A stretch of 64,000 nucleotides of DNA from Phaeodactylum tricornutum CCAP 1055/1 (taxonomy: Eukaryota > Bacillariophyta > Bacillariophyceae > Surirellales > Neidiaceae), in assembly GCF_000150955.2 (NCBI RefSeq), contig NC_011673.1, positions 248,001 to 312,000 of the forward strand, given 5' to 3'. Position 1 is the first letter of the stretch; each line of letters starts with the position of its first letter. The notes under the pieces are model-generated. The model had not been told where the DNA came from, ran no database searches, and saw nothing but the letters and a program-made list of their open reading frames with translations. Below, one piece after another: positions 38,824-49,373 of this stretch. The position numbers and the translations under genes were made by a program.

Positions 38824-39672
38824 CCTTTCAGTGCTTACTTCCTGGATTACAGCTTTCGAAAGAGATGTTATCCACGAGCCTTGATACGGGGGGCGCTGAC
38901 AATCGAGGGGGTTCTGCTCGAAAATCTCCGCTCTGTTTGCTTTGTACTCGTAAGCAAATCAAGCGACGCTCATGTTGAATGTGAAATCTCGACAATGGGA
39001 TGTTTCTATCTCTTGGTCCATGTGTGATAGTAGTAAAGCGTCCAGAGAACTGACGACACGATATTGCCCAAAATACTTCATTTGGTCAGCCGGTATCTTT
39101 GCTCTATAGACATCTTTGATTGGCTTGTAAAGTCCATTTGAAGGTGACCAGTGGTTCGTCTCGTGGTCACTGACCACACGATACAAATCCACCTCCGTCT
39201 TTTCCATTCCCCTACCCCTCTTACACCTTCTCTGTGAACCAGCAAATCGAGAACCAATCCGATTCATAGAAGGTTGTTGTGCCAAACAGTAAAACAATCG
39301 TTGGCCTGCTAGTGCTCTACGAGGTGCTCTTTCCCAATCAGTGATTACCAACTAGAAGTGGAAAAAGAGCTCCCGCAGTATATCTTAGAAAAGTTCTCCT
39401 TGAAATGTTGCAAGAGAGAAAGATACTACCTCTTCCATCGTTGCATAGAGAAAGGAAAGTGGCGACGGATGACATACGCACCGTCTGCAACATCTAGAAA
39501 TATGCCAAAGTGTCGCTTGTGCTACAAACGCAATTCTAACACGACAATGGTGACAAGAAAAAATTTCACAAGATTTGTATTGCTGTTTATGTTCTGACAG
39601 TTAGCAACCCGACGTCAACAAAAAGCAGCAGAAAGTTCCTAGTCCGACGACACACAGCATACAGTATCGATA
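38824..39672. promoter_or_regulatory. Divergent promoter region, prolyl hydroxylase / SEH1
   Basis: 849 bp between divergent starts. A minus-strand frame at 38959-39351 opens with TTG and shows no family. GTGACCA and TGGTCAC (39144-39170) form an imperfect stem with a 13-nt loop. Nothing else recognised. Confidence 0.35.
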
Positions 39673-40773
39673 ATGTTGACGAGTGCAAAAGCTACGGCTG
39701 ATCAGTCGGCCATTTCGAAAGACATACTACCTTCATCGGGAGGTGGAACCTCGGCAAGCATGCAGGTAATCCAATCGTCCCACGCCGACTACATTCACAA
39801 GGTTGCGTTCGATACGTACGGTCGTCGGATGGCGACTTGTGCGGGTGATCGATTCGTCCGCGTGTGGGACTTGACGGATGAAGGGACCTGGAGTTTGGCC
39901 GCACAGTGGCAAGCGCACCGGGGAGCTGTGACGAGCATTAGCTGGGCGCATCCTGAATTCGGATCTCTCTTGGCAACCTGTGGAAGCGATCACGACGCCA
40001 AAATCTGGGAAGAACGACACGCAACCCATAACGCCGCGACTGCCAACGGCTCCACGACTGCGGCCTCCTTGGCTTCTCGCTGGACGATCCGGGCCGCTTT
40101 GACGGAAGCCCGTCGGTCCGTGACGTGTGTAGAGTTTGCACCGCGTCACTGGGGACTAAAGCTCGCTGTGGGTTCCGCTGACGGATGCGTCCGCATTTAC
40201 GAAGCCGTTGATGTTATGAACCTGTCGCAATGGCCCCTCGCTGCGACCTTGCAATCCTTCGCCGAAGGCAATCATTTGGGCTGTACCTGCTTGAGCTGGT
40301 CGACCGGACGCTTCGAACCACCCACGCTCGTAGCGGGGGGTAGCCACGTTGTCATTTACCGCTACAGTGAATCAGCACGGTCGTGGTTACCCTTACTCCA
40401 GTTACCACCGCCGGAAAAGGGCGACGTCTTGGATGTTGCCTGGGCGCCTAACGTGGGACGACGTTTTCACCTCATTGCGTCGGCAGAAGATCAAGAACTG
40501 CGCATTTATCGCTTAGCACGGGAAATGAATATCGAAAGTGGCAATGCTGGAGCCCCGGGGACAACGGAGACCAATCTGACCCTGGAATCGCCACAGACTA
40601 TTAACACGAACGCTTGGCGATGCCAATGGAACGTGACTGGCACAGTTTTGGCGAGTTCCGGAGACGGCGGTGTAGTACAAATGTGGAAAGCCAACAACAA
40701 CGGACACTTCGAATGCGTATCAACCATCCAAGGTGATTTAAATGACGTTGGTGCTGTCACTGAATCAAAATAA
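39673..40773 (+). CDS. SEH1: SEH1-like WD40 nucleoporin / GATOR2 subunit
   Basis: A 366-aa WD40 protein matching Seh1, an open six-blade propeller that joins the Y-complex of the nuclear pore and the GATOR2 (SEA) complex. Seen: the N-terminal blade SHADYIHKVAFDTYGRRMAT then CAGDRFVRVWDL, HRGAVTSISWAHPEFGSLLA then TCGSDHDAKIWEE, SVTCVEFAPRHWGLKLAVGS then ADGCVRIYEA, GDVLDVAWAPNVGRRFHLIA and INTNAWRCQWNVTGTVLASS with GDGGVVQMWKA. Each is the diagnostic Seh1 blade order. ATG 39673; single exon. A short Ser/Gly-rich leader precedes the propeller. Confidence 0.9.
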   Translation: MLTSAKATADQSAISKDILPSSGGGTSASMQVIQSSHADYIHKVAFDTYGRRMATCAGDRFVRVWDLTDEGTWSLAAQWQAHRGAVTSISWAHPEFGSLLATCGSDHDAKIWEERHATHNAATANGSTTAASLASRWTIRAALTEARRSVTCVEFAPRHWGLKLAVGSADGCVRIYEAVDVMNLSQWPLAATLQSFAEGNHLGCTCLSWSTGRFEPPTLVAGGSHVVIYRYSESARSWLPLLQLPPPEKGDVLDVAWAPNVGRRFHLIASAEDQELRIYRLAREMNIESGNAGAPGTTETNLTLESPQTINTNAWRCQWNVTGTVLASSGDGGVVQMWKANNNGHFECVSTIQGDLNDVGAVTESK

Positions 40774-40847
40774 GTAATCTTCGGAAATGATCTAACTGCA
40801 AGTACCCCGTCGTTGCTTTAGTATGATGGTGCGATATTGTGTTTATT

Positions 40848-42632
40848 CTAGCTTTCAAATTTCGGGTTGCAAAAGACTTGAACCGAGTGGGGTTGAACTT
40901 GTGCTTGAATTGGCCCGTCCTCCACGGCCTCTCCGTCGATATCGTTGAACGATCCTGGAGTTTCCTTCACTAGACGATAGGCTACACACTGCACAAACTC
41001 CACGCCGGGCATGCCCACATGATTGCCCGATTCCAGCGCCAACAGAATCCGAGTCATGCGATATCGTGAAACTCGTCCACGTACAATCATGATTTCAAAG
41101 ATTCCGTCCTGAAACTTTGAATTCGGCGAATGATACGTGTGCATGGCGGCGTGGGTGACATGGGAAGCCCAAAAGAGATAAAAACCATCCTCCACAGTAG
41201 TCCAGGTTGAGGGGACTGGATCCGACAAGGCCGGTATCGTGATGGTGTTATCGGCGGTCGCCTCCGTGGCGGGTAAATACGAAAAGGTAGCTTGGTAGCG
41301 GCGCAGGGCCAATATCCGCAAGACGGCCCAAATATCATTGCGAGGTTCGCCCAGCCAGTGCAAAACTTCCGATTCGATATCGATATCGGCAATAATTGCC
41401 CACGAAAAGGTCAGGAATGAAGAATAGGATTTGGTTGTAGTTTGGTACCGCGACGTATCGTGCCAACAGGACTGGCCCTTGGCCACTAAGAACGTTTCGG
41501 CCACAATTCCGTAACGTTCGTGACTACCGTGGGCCAAACTCGTCGAAAAGCCGTTACAGGAACCACATCCAATCACACCGATCTTAAGTTTTTTTAGCAG
41601 TTCGTCCTTATCAGCGCGGGCGAACAACCCATTATATGCTTCGTGCACAACACCGTCGCCGCCCATGAGCACTAAACCGTCGTAGCCAGCAATATCCTCT
41701 TCCGTAGACGACTTCGCCATGCGTTCCTGAGCATGATTCGGATGCGTCGTGATGCAAACATCGACTTCAATTCCAGCCTGCTCCAGCATGGGCTGAACCT
41801 GTGTTTCGCATAGTTTTCCTCCACTGCGCTTCGGACCCGATTGGGGATTGACAACGATCAAATAACGCAGAGGAGAAACAGCGCTCGGTTGCTGAGAGGA
41901 GCATAGCTTACGTAGGGCAGCCACCACGGTCGAACAGTCCTGTAGGTCTTCGGTAGGAGCCAACTTAAACGTGCGATGATGCGCATGTCGAAAGCCAAGT
42001 TTAGATAAAGTGTCAGCGGTCGGACGTGCGTACTTGGGATCAGGTTTCGGTTTGTAGGTCGTAACTCCGTACCGATTCAAGAATGATGGTTTAGAGGGAT
42101 CCTTACGAGGGTAGACAAAGAGCGTCAAAAGCGCGGAGCCTCGAGAATCAGCCAAGCCGTCAGTAGTAGGTTCGTTGGTGGCTCGAATGAATGTGTTCTC
42201 TTCCCCTTGAGCGCTCGCTTGGGAAGTCGATCTAGCTGCACCGAAACGATCGGTGGTTTGAATTTCCAGTTTGACCCCAATCATGTCATCTGGATCGATG
42301 ATGTCCAGTATTTGCTCACCGTCACGATTGTCGTCCGTGGATGTGGACGTCACGACTAGCAATAGTGCTTTGGTGGTATCGTACTGTAGCACACAATGCT
42401 CGGCGGACACTTTACATGCGGAAGGCGCCCGAAGCTGCAGCCGGTTCGCGGCTTCCGTCGGCCAGTCTGCAGTTGCCAGGCTGGACGATGCGAAATGTGG
42501 AGGAACATTCATGAAAGCGCGTGTCAAGCTGGGATCAATGATGGAGTTGCCAATGCTGGTGTCCCGAGTTGCGAAGTCTTCTCTTACTGCTACAGCGGCC
42601 GACGAATCACAGCAACAACAGATAGCAGGCAT
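40848..42632 (-). CDS. SPHK: Sphingosine kinase-like lipid kinase
   Basis: A 594-aa lipid kinase of the DAGK-catalytic family, expected to phosphorylate sphingoid bases. The N-terminal about 240 residues are variable with a Cys-rich start (MPAICCCCDSSAA), which could be lipidated. The catalytic core shows RYLIVVNPQSGPKRSGGK near residue 256, then DGLVLMGGDGVVHEAYNGLF near residue 318 (GGDG nucleotide-binding motif), GVIGCGSCNGFSTSLAHG, and later FSWAIIADIDIESEVLHWLG (the FSWGxxAD-type segment of sphingosine kinases). The layout matches sphingosine kinases rather than ceramide kinases. ATG 42632; single exon. Confidence 0.86.
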   Translation of the reverse strand: MPAICCCCDSSAAVAVREDFATRDTSIGNSIIDPSLTRAFMNVPPHFASSSLATADWPTEAANRLQLRAPSACKVSAEHCVLQYDTTKALLLVVTSTSTDDNRDGEQILDIIDPDDMIGVKLEIQTTDRFGAARSTSQASAQGEENTFIRATNEPTTDGLADSRGSALLTLFVYPRKDPSKPSFLNRYGVTTYKPKPDPKYARPTADTLSKLGFRHAHHRTFKLAPTEDLQDCSTVVAALRKLCSSQQPSAVSPLRYLIVVNPQSGPKRSGGKLCETQVQPMLEQAGIEVDVCITTHPNHAQERMAKSSTEEDIAGYDGLVLMGGDGVVHEAYNGLFARADKDELLKKLKIGVIGCGSCNGFSTSLAHGSHERYGIVAETFLVAKGQSCWHDTSRYQTTTKSYSSFLTFSWAIIADIDIESEVLHWLGEPRNDIWAVLRILALRRYQATFSYLPATEATADNTITIPALSDPVPSTWTTVEDGFYLFWASHVTHAAMHTYHSPNSKFQDGIFEIMIVRGRVSRYRMTRILLALESGNHVGMPGVEFVQCVAYRLVKETPGSFNDIDGEAVEDGPIQAQVQPHSVQVFCNPKFES

Positions 42633-43317
42633 GCAGGCCTAAAGCAGTCCAGTCTACAAGTGCCGAGAGAAATGATTGGAAAGCCTTGCTCTTTCGGTTT
42701 TCGAATAGAGCAGAACGATTGACGGGGAGCGCTTAAGGGTCGTCGCTGCTCGTGGGGGTGCTGCGATACGTTATTGCAGTTACTTTGGAACTGTAAGAAA
42801 GCATTGTAAAAGCAACTCTGGATGATGATTTCTTCACAGGCAACAACCCATAGCGTGTTTACGGAACGCACTTTGCACCGGTACGCGACTACCTTAAATT
42901 ACTGTCGTGTTCTCTCTAGCTTAGTATATTTAAGAAACATGCGTCGGAATGACATGAGAGGATTTCATCCGAGAGAATAGGTATGCAAAATGCAACTCAC
43001 AGTAATTAGTAGTGTCATGTCGTCCGTTTCCCCCCGGAGTAGCATTTACGGCTATTAACGGTAACTAACAGTAACGTAACGTCGATATCGTTTCACGGCT
43101 TGGAACTCCGATGACACCGGCATTTCAACACCACCGCCATTCGTCTCGTCATCCTAGTCCGACGGTGAGGCTGTACAAACTGACTGGGAGTGGGAAAAGG
43201 GGCAACAAGACGAGCTTGTCATTTCCAGACTAATTTCGATATCAGCGACTGAACTTCGTGTCTCTTTTACGCTGGTCGATTCCTACGAAAGACACTTCAT
43301 ACTTTCGACAGTCCATC
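42633..43317. promoter_or_regulatory. Divergent promoter region, sphingosine kinase / RPC6
   Basis: 685 bp between divergent starts. Heptamers TCACAGT (42997-43003) and TAACAGT (43066-43072) lie beside a run of alternating AACGGTAACT/AACAGTAACG units at 43057-43081. Confidence 0.4.
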
Positions 43318-44310
43318 ATGGCTCCACCAAGTCGAAAACGTGCAGCGCCGACAGAAACAGCCAAAACCGGCAATGTCTCAAAAAGAATCATGACAGGCAT
43401 GGCGCTCAAAAAGGAATCCTCTGGCTCGTACGCCGTTCAAGGTGCGGCACGCTCCGAAGGCTCTGGTCACCCACTCAAAGATCGGTTCTTGGCTGTCTTT
43501 GTAATCCCCGAGTTCAAGTCCGGTATTTCCAACTCGACTCTCAAAGAACGCTTCGGCGATGCCGATTACATCAAACTGGTACCAATTATCAATGAGCTGA
43601 CTTCTCAATCACGTCTGGTCATGAGCAAAGTCGGTGAAACGGAACTGTTTTACAGTCTGGTTTCGGAAGACGTCGCCTCTAGGTTTCATGGGTTGGACGC
43701 ATCTGCCCGCATGGTGTACCAATACATTGAACGGGCAGGCAATATGGGTATTTGGACCAAGGATCTACGAGTCCAAACATCTATTCAACAACAGGCACTC
43801 AACAAAATTTTCAAAACTCTAGAATCTCGACAACTGATCAAGCCAGTAAAGTCGGTCAACGCCAAATCAAAAAAACTATACATGCTATACGATCTTACTC
43901 CGTCGACCGAACTTACCGGTGGCGTCTGGTACAGTGACATGGAGTTTGATCACGAGTTTATTTCAGAGCTCCGCAATTTTCTGTTGTCCTGTGTTCGACG
44001 CATGAATGGCGGAAATGGCGTCACGCTGCCTGAAGTTCGCGAAAAGATGATCCAAGGAAAAGTTAGCCGAGTGCAACTCGCCATCAACGAACTTCGCCAA
44101 CTCATGCAGACCCTTGTGTACGATTATCTTGTGGACGAGGTGGAAACTGAAGATGAGACCGAAGTAATGTACTTGCAAGCCCGACGGGTCACTCCCATGT
44201 GTAGTTTTAAGTGGTGGGATTGCCTGTCTCCCGACTTTCAGTATCGGGCCATTCAGTTCGAAGACAGTGTGACGCTCGCTCCACACGAGCCACACTACCA
44301 CACAGCTTGA
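43318..44310 (+). CDS. RPC6: RNA polymerase III subunit RPC6 (Rpc34)
   Basis: A 330-aa winged-helix subunit of RNA polymerase III. It helps open promoters and contact TFIIIB. Start ATG 43318 (MAPPSRKRAAP) precedes an N-terminal basic tail, then winged helices: ISNSTLKERFGDADYIKLVP with SQSRLVMSKVG, and LDASARMVYQYIERAGNMGI then WTKDLRVQTSIQQQALNKIF, KTLESRQLIKPVKSVNAKSK. The family marker STELTGGVWYSDMEFDHEFI follows, then a third winged helix. At the C-terminus only two cysteines occur (MCSFKWWDCLS) where human RPC6 has four that hold a 4Fe-4S cluster. Single exon, 330 aa is the normal length. Some 59 further in-frame N-terminal codons would need a TTG start and are not used. Confidence 0.9.
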   Translation: MAPPSRKRAAPTETAKTGNVSKRIMTGMALKKESSGSYAVQGAARSEGSGHPLKDRFLAVFVIPEFKSGISNSTLKERFGDADYIKLVPIINELTSQSRLVMSKVGETELFYSLVSEDVASRFHGLDASARMVYQYIERAGNMGIWTKDLRVQTSIQQQALNKIFKTLESRQLIKPVKSVNAKSKKLYMLYDLTPSTELTGGVWYSDMEFDHEFISELRNFLLSCVRRMNGGNGVTLPEVREKMIQGKVSRVQLAINELRQLMQTLVYDYLVDEVETEDETEVMYLQARRVTPMCSFKWWDCLSPDFQYRAIQFEDSVTLAPHEPHYHTA

Positions 44311-44470
44311 TAGTAGCTTTGTATTCCATCGCAATCGTTTCCTGTTATCATGACTGTCGATAGATAAACTCAGATTACACCTCGGGGATTAGAATGTCTC
44401 TGTAAAAACGGATTTTACATATTATCTGGAAAAATGTATAGCGAGGGAGAAAGTAGGCAAGAACGATGCT

Positions 44471-45762
44471 TCAACGAGCCAAATCAATATTGAAGTCCAA
44501 ATCGATGGATTCCTTGGACGCTTGCGATCCTTCCTCCAAAATCGTGTCGCAAGAGGCTGTTTGCGTAGCATCGGCAGAACGAATTCCACTGCAAGAGGCG
44601 CTTCGTGATCGTCCGGGAGACTGCACCTCCAATGGTTGCATCATAAAAGCGTGACCTTGACTACTACGAATAGGAGCAGCAAACGATGCAGAGCGTGGTC
44701 GACCTTCTTTGCGTTCATCCCGAAGATCAAAGGCTGGCTGCTGTTGCGTCGCGCTGACACCAGACCTCTTCAACCCAAGCTGCTTATGAGTTGCTTCTGA
44801 TGCTGCCATCTTCATGTAAGAGCCTCTTACAGAATCTAAACTCTTAGCCAAGATGCTGGTATCGAACAGCATGGGAGATATTGATCCTTCCGTAGAAGCT
44901 GCGGGGTCACCAGCCACAGCAACAGCAAAAGGCAGTCGGTGTTGTAACTCTACGTTTTTTTGATGATTGCTGAACTGGAGTCTCTTGATCGGCGGATGCT
45001 CTGTTCCTATCGATTTCCTAGGAGGTGGCGGAGGCATGATACTTTTCTTCACCAAAGGAACAATTTCGTTGTCACTGTTGAGCATAAAGGACGAGACTCC
45101 TTTGCGCGAAGAAACTTTCTTCGTCGTGGATACAGTTGACGAACGGGCGCTGGAAGTACTAGAGCGTTCCAAAGTACTCCTGGCCTGCCGGGCGACCAGA
45201 TAGCAGACGAGGCACACGTGCTGCCGACTCAGATCACGTCGACCGGGTGCTTGTCCGACTTGTTTGGCGCGAATTGCTCGACACCGACGGTAGTGTGCGA
45301 GAAGCTTCCGAGCCTGATCACAGCCGTGATAGCCAGTTGGACATTCGAAGCCGACTCCAGCAGCACAAGTTTTGATGTGTAAATGAAGCAATTTGGCTTC
45401 ATGACAACCGGTGTGTGGGCATCTGTCCCCCAAAACGCAATTCTGTTGAAGAAAGATACCACTCAGATTTTAGAATTACAAAGGAGGGCAAAACGGAAAC
45501 GGTTTCCCGCAAGAAAACCTACCTGTGCATGAAGTAAAGTCCAAATAGTCGAGGCTGCGCGCTTCGCTTTTACCACTACAGTCTCTACATTAGGAGTTCC
45601 TGTTGCCACCGACATCGCCCTTCGACGGCCTCCTCCATTCTGCGAGTCGGTCCTAGCAGCATCCGCACTTGCGGAACTACTCGTAGAATAATTGGACGTA
45701 GAGGCGGCATTTACGGCAGCATATTCAGCAGGCGTTGTTGCGGGATCTATTCTATCAACCAT
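44471..45762 (-). CDS. TAZ-type zinc-finger protein
   Basis: A 403-aa protein with one TAZ finger, as found in CBP/p300 coactivators and plant BT proteins. Exons 45762-45523 and 45442-44471, with a gtaggt donor and ttcaacag acceptor; the junction gives TIWTLLHAQ then NCVLGDRCPHTGCHEAKLL. The finger continues HLHIKTCAAGVGFECPTGYH, GCDQARKLLAHYRRCRA and, farther on, RQHVCLVCYLVARQARS, so one Cys/His module is split by the intron. The N-terminal 80 residues are Ser/Ala/Asn-rich; the C-terminal 250 are low complexity with MPPPPPRKS and Ser/Arg stretches. No HAT or BTB domain is seen, so it may be a stand-alone adaptor of transcription. ATG 45762. Confidence 0.85.
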
Positions 45763-46827
45763 TGAATCTTCCCTGGATTCATGTAGCGTCTTAATTCTCT
45801 GTCACGGACCACTCACTTTTTTCGTTTTTCCTTGATGGCTAGATTTTGTGGCGATCCGTGCTTTCTTCGGGAAGAGTACCTCACTTTTTTCTGTGTTTTG
45901 AATGGCTATGAAACCGGGTGGTTGAGGTTTTTGTATCCCGGTGCGGTTTCGAAAAGTATCATCGACTGGCGTGCTCCTCGCCAGTTCTGAAGTTTTACCC
46001 TAACACGTAAAGAGGAATGGCTGCAACTCGTGGCTACGTACAAGGACGGACGATACATATATCGTCTGTGAAGGAAGGACGAACGAGAGGTCGGTATTAC
46101 TGTATGAAAGTAGCTGCGAACAGAAAAGGGACCAAACGCAGACTTTACTACATAAGGGAACACAAATGACGTAAAGGGGACAGACGATCAATGCGTGCGT
46201 CCTAATAATGTCGTTCAGGGCTCATGGTCTTGGAACCCGATGTCTGTTTTTCCACACGTAACCGATCTTCGACTCGACCGCCAGGTGACGGACATTCTCA
46301 TCGACAGCAAAAAACCGTTATTGTCGCGCTTTGGCACACCTTTTGCGGGACTACTGCTTACGAGTAAACCTGTGAAGCTGTGCTACTTCAGCTCATTGTG
46401 AAAACTCTATCGAACGCTACTGTTAGTTTTGTTTGCTACAGGTGCGTTGCAAACAACTTTGGTGGGTGGTTCGTCTCCGTTTATATTCGTCTACATGTCC
46501 ATAGAAACGTGTTATTCACACGTCAGCAATTTGACACCATTTCGTCACCAATCGAAAAATTGCGATCCCCGCGCGGGTGTGCGGCAAGGAGACCTGACAC
46601 CACAGACACAAACAGGCAGCAGCCGCGACACCGTTTCATGTGTGCTCGCAGTCTGTCTGCTTCAAACCCAAAATCATCGTCATCCATTACCCCCAATAGG
46701 CACACGACGAGTAATTAACACACATTCTACCTCTCATTCCTTCCGGCAGCTAGGAGAAGATATCCCTAGACAGCTTTGATCGGACCCTTTAGTTAGGACG
46801 ATACCGATTAGGACTCGGTTTGCATCT
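45763..46827. promoter_or_regulatory. Long divergent promoter region, TAZ / TALE-RING
   Basis: 1065 bp between two divergent regulatory-type genes. A CRE half-site TGACGT is at 46168-46173. Overlapping small ORFs (46195-46401 and others) show no family. Confidence 0.4.
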
Positions 46828-48916
46828 ATGTTGCAGTCGCCAGTTCAACCCTTAAATTGTTCATTGCGTGTTCGTAAAAAGTCGCCTACCGCCGACAAAA
46901 GCTTCAAGTGGCCTGCGGAATTTATCGACGATCAACTCAATCCACTCATGGACGATATGTTCGATGACGACGATATGGGGAGTGCCGGAGATGGCGGCAA
47001 CGTGAAAGGGAGAAACAAGTCTAGGAGAGAGTTACCCGCCGGAGCTGTTGCCACGCTTAAGGCGTGGCTGCTCTCCCCCGAGCACTTCACGCATCCCTAT
47101 CCAACGCCACAAGACCAAGTTATGCTTATGCAAAAGACAGGCATTGACAAGAAACAGCTCAAAAATTGGTTTACGAATGCACGCCGCCGAATATGGAAAC
47201 CCATGCTAAAAAAACAGATTGAACAGGGAAAACTCACCGCAACGGGAGGGATTCCCGGGTCCATCCAGGGATTATTGATGCCCAGCATGGCAGGCGCTCC
47301 GGCTCCGAATGGATCGATGGACAATCCGCATTCGGTACAAGCGATGCGTGTGCATTATCAGCAAGTGGTAGATCAAACCCAAAGTCAGCAACAGCAGGTA
47401 CGTTTGGTCATGTGTGGTTCCGAATGGGTGAATTGTTGAATGACCCGCTTCATTCTTACATTTTGTCCTTACTCAGTCCTCGTCGGGATCTACCGACATA
47501 TACGGTAATTCGATCTACTCGTCGGCGCCCTCTAACGAACAAACGAACGATGCACACTACTACTCCTCCACACTCCCGTCAGATCAGGGTATGCAATCAA
47601 ACCCTCAACTGTCAACGAGCAGCTCGATCGGCACCCTGCCTCAGCTGTCCTCAAGTACGCAATTGAGCAAAACCGACAGTCATGCTGTGCTCATGGAATT
47701 GTTCGCCCGTGATCAAGATCTCGTACGGCAGGCAACCGAGTCAGCGCGTCTGAAGGCAGAAGCCAAGCAACATCCTCAAACAACAAGCATTGCTTCACAG
47801 CAACAAGGCGCAAATCAAAATCCCATGAAAGCACCGTCTCACAATGCTCTTCCAAACGTGCCAACGCTGAACTCGTGGCCGCATTTCTCAAGCATCACAT
47901 CGTTGAGTAATCTCGGAACTATTCCGGGTGTAAAGAGCGTCAGTTCACTCAGTGGAGCGGACTTAGCGAGCCAGGGGAATCTGAACAAAATGGGTAATCT
48001 GGCTCAAGTGAAGAGTATGGATTCCATAGGGAAAAATGACTCGTATGCGTTTCTGGAAGTGTTCTTTGGTGGTGACCGTAATTCAACAAACAATCTTAAT
48101 GCAATGGGAGGTCGGGATCAAAAAGGAGCTACCAAACCTTCAGGCGATGAAGATAACGAGATTGGCTTGTCTTTGGAAGACGAATCGCCTTCGCAGTCAA
48201 TGCGTAAGGAATATTCGTTGCCTGCGTCAGTGTCGGGGGCTCCTAGGCTGGCTGCTTTGTCGAGTATGGGGTCAGAAACGTCGAATACCGATACGGGAAC
48301 TCTGAAACGCGCGTATGATGATGCTTTGGCAGCCCGTGGTCTCATGTCCGTAAGCAGAAGCTGTGAAAAACTTACTGATTTGGTGTTACCAGCGAAGATT
48401 CAGCGTACACTATCCCAGGAGTTCATCAATCGCGAAAAACATCAACAATACGGCCAGTATTCCTATCCACCAGCTTCGGCTCCAGTAGGTTTGGGCCAAG
48501 AAGGAGAGACCTCGCATCAGCATCCAGGACAACACGCTGTTGAAATGCCGGAAGAACGAAGTAGTCAGTATAAGCTGCATTATGGAAAGGACGGCGCATC
48601 TTCAGTTGATCCGAGTGAAGGGGATGGTCATGTCCAAGTTCCGTCGGAGACGATATGTGCGCTGTGCTCACAGACCAATGTCGACACTCAATTGCGTCCC
48701 TGTGGACACATGTTTCACGAGCGCTGCCTTAAACCGAGCCTGCAAACTCCAGTAGGGCCGCCCAAGTGTCCTATCGATCACATTCCAATGCAATCGGCAC
48801 TCTTAGCCGTGCCAACGGACAATCCGCAGCCACAACAGCAGAAGCAGCAGAATTCTTGGAGCTATTCCAGCAACGGGAACTTGCAAACTTTATCCACAGA
48901 AAGCCCAGGGCTATAG
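46828..48916 (+). CDS. TALE homeodomain protein with C-terminal RING-like finger
   Basis: Exons 46828-47397 and 47477-48916 (phase 0, gtacgt donor, actcag acceptor) give 669 aa. Near residues 65-127 is a TALE homeodomain: RRELPAGAVATLKAWLLSPE, then HFTHPYPTPQDQVMLMQKTG, IDKKQLKNWFTNARRRIWKP; HPYPT is the three-residue loop extension. A Gln/Ser/Asn-rich middle holds two short related motifs, KTDSHAVLMELF and KNDSYAFLEVFF. Near residues 581-627 is a RING-like finger: ICALCSQTNVDTQLRPCGHM, FHERCLKPSLQTPVGPPKCP, IDH, with Asp in place of the last Cys. The homeodomain suggests DNA binding; the RING suggests E3 ligase or protein contact. The two exons are clearly continuous, so this is one protein, not neighbours. 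Tail is Gln-rich. Confidence 0.86.
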
Positions 48917-49373
48917 TAATTGCGAGCGGACTTAGCCACTATGGGTTGCGCATTTTGTGTCAGTCTGCTATTCCCGAAAGCCGCTCAAGCTGAGCCGGTT
49001 CTGTTTCTCCTTTTAGCTACAAATCATCTTCGCTCATTAGTACAAGGTCAGTATTTTAAACAGCGTGCCAATAAGCTAGAAAGTAAACAATTTGTGTCAT
49101 TGAAGCACAGTTCGGGCAGGTTAGAAAGACTCTTGGGCCACGTGCCTGCAAATCCTGATATAGATTTTTTCGAAACGTTTTTCCCGGATTACGTCATTGT
49201 TTAGACTGTGAAATTTTTCTATGAAAAATCCTTCGTGCATTGACTGTATCGAATGAAGGTAGGTAAGTAGGCGTATTCACCTCAATTTACATGGGGTTGT
49301 GCTTTGAACGTCGTATCGAGATTAAATCGAATGCGCCCCCTTTGTCAAGGGCACGGTTCTGCCATCGCTACCA
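48917..49373. other. Convergent gap, TALE-RING / HMCES
   Basis: 457 bp between converging stops. ACTGTGA at 49205-49211. An 87-codon ATG frame from 48941 looks like chance in 3' UTR. Confidence 0.35.

Noticed and set aside
39144-39170. GTGACCA/TGGTCAC inverted repeat
   Set aside because: Seven-base stem with a 13-nt loop; short enough to be chance.
38959-39351. 130-codon minus-strand ORF upstream of the prolyl hydroxylase
   Set aside because: Opens with TTG; the ATG-started part is about 80 codons with no recognisable motif.
48920-49204. Plus-strand ORF after the TALE-RING stop
   Set aside because: Lies where the 3' UTR should be; no homology, and the frame is short.
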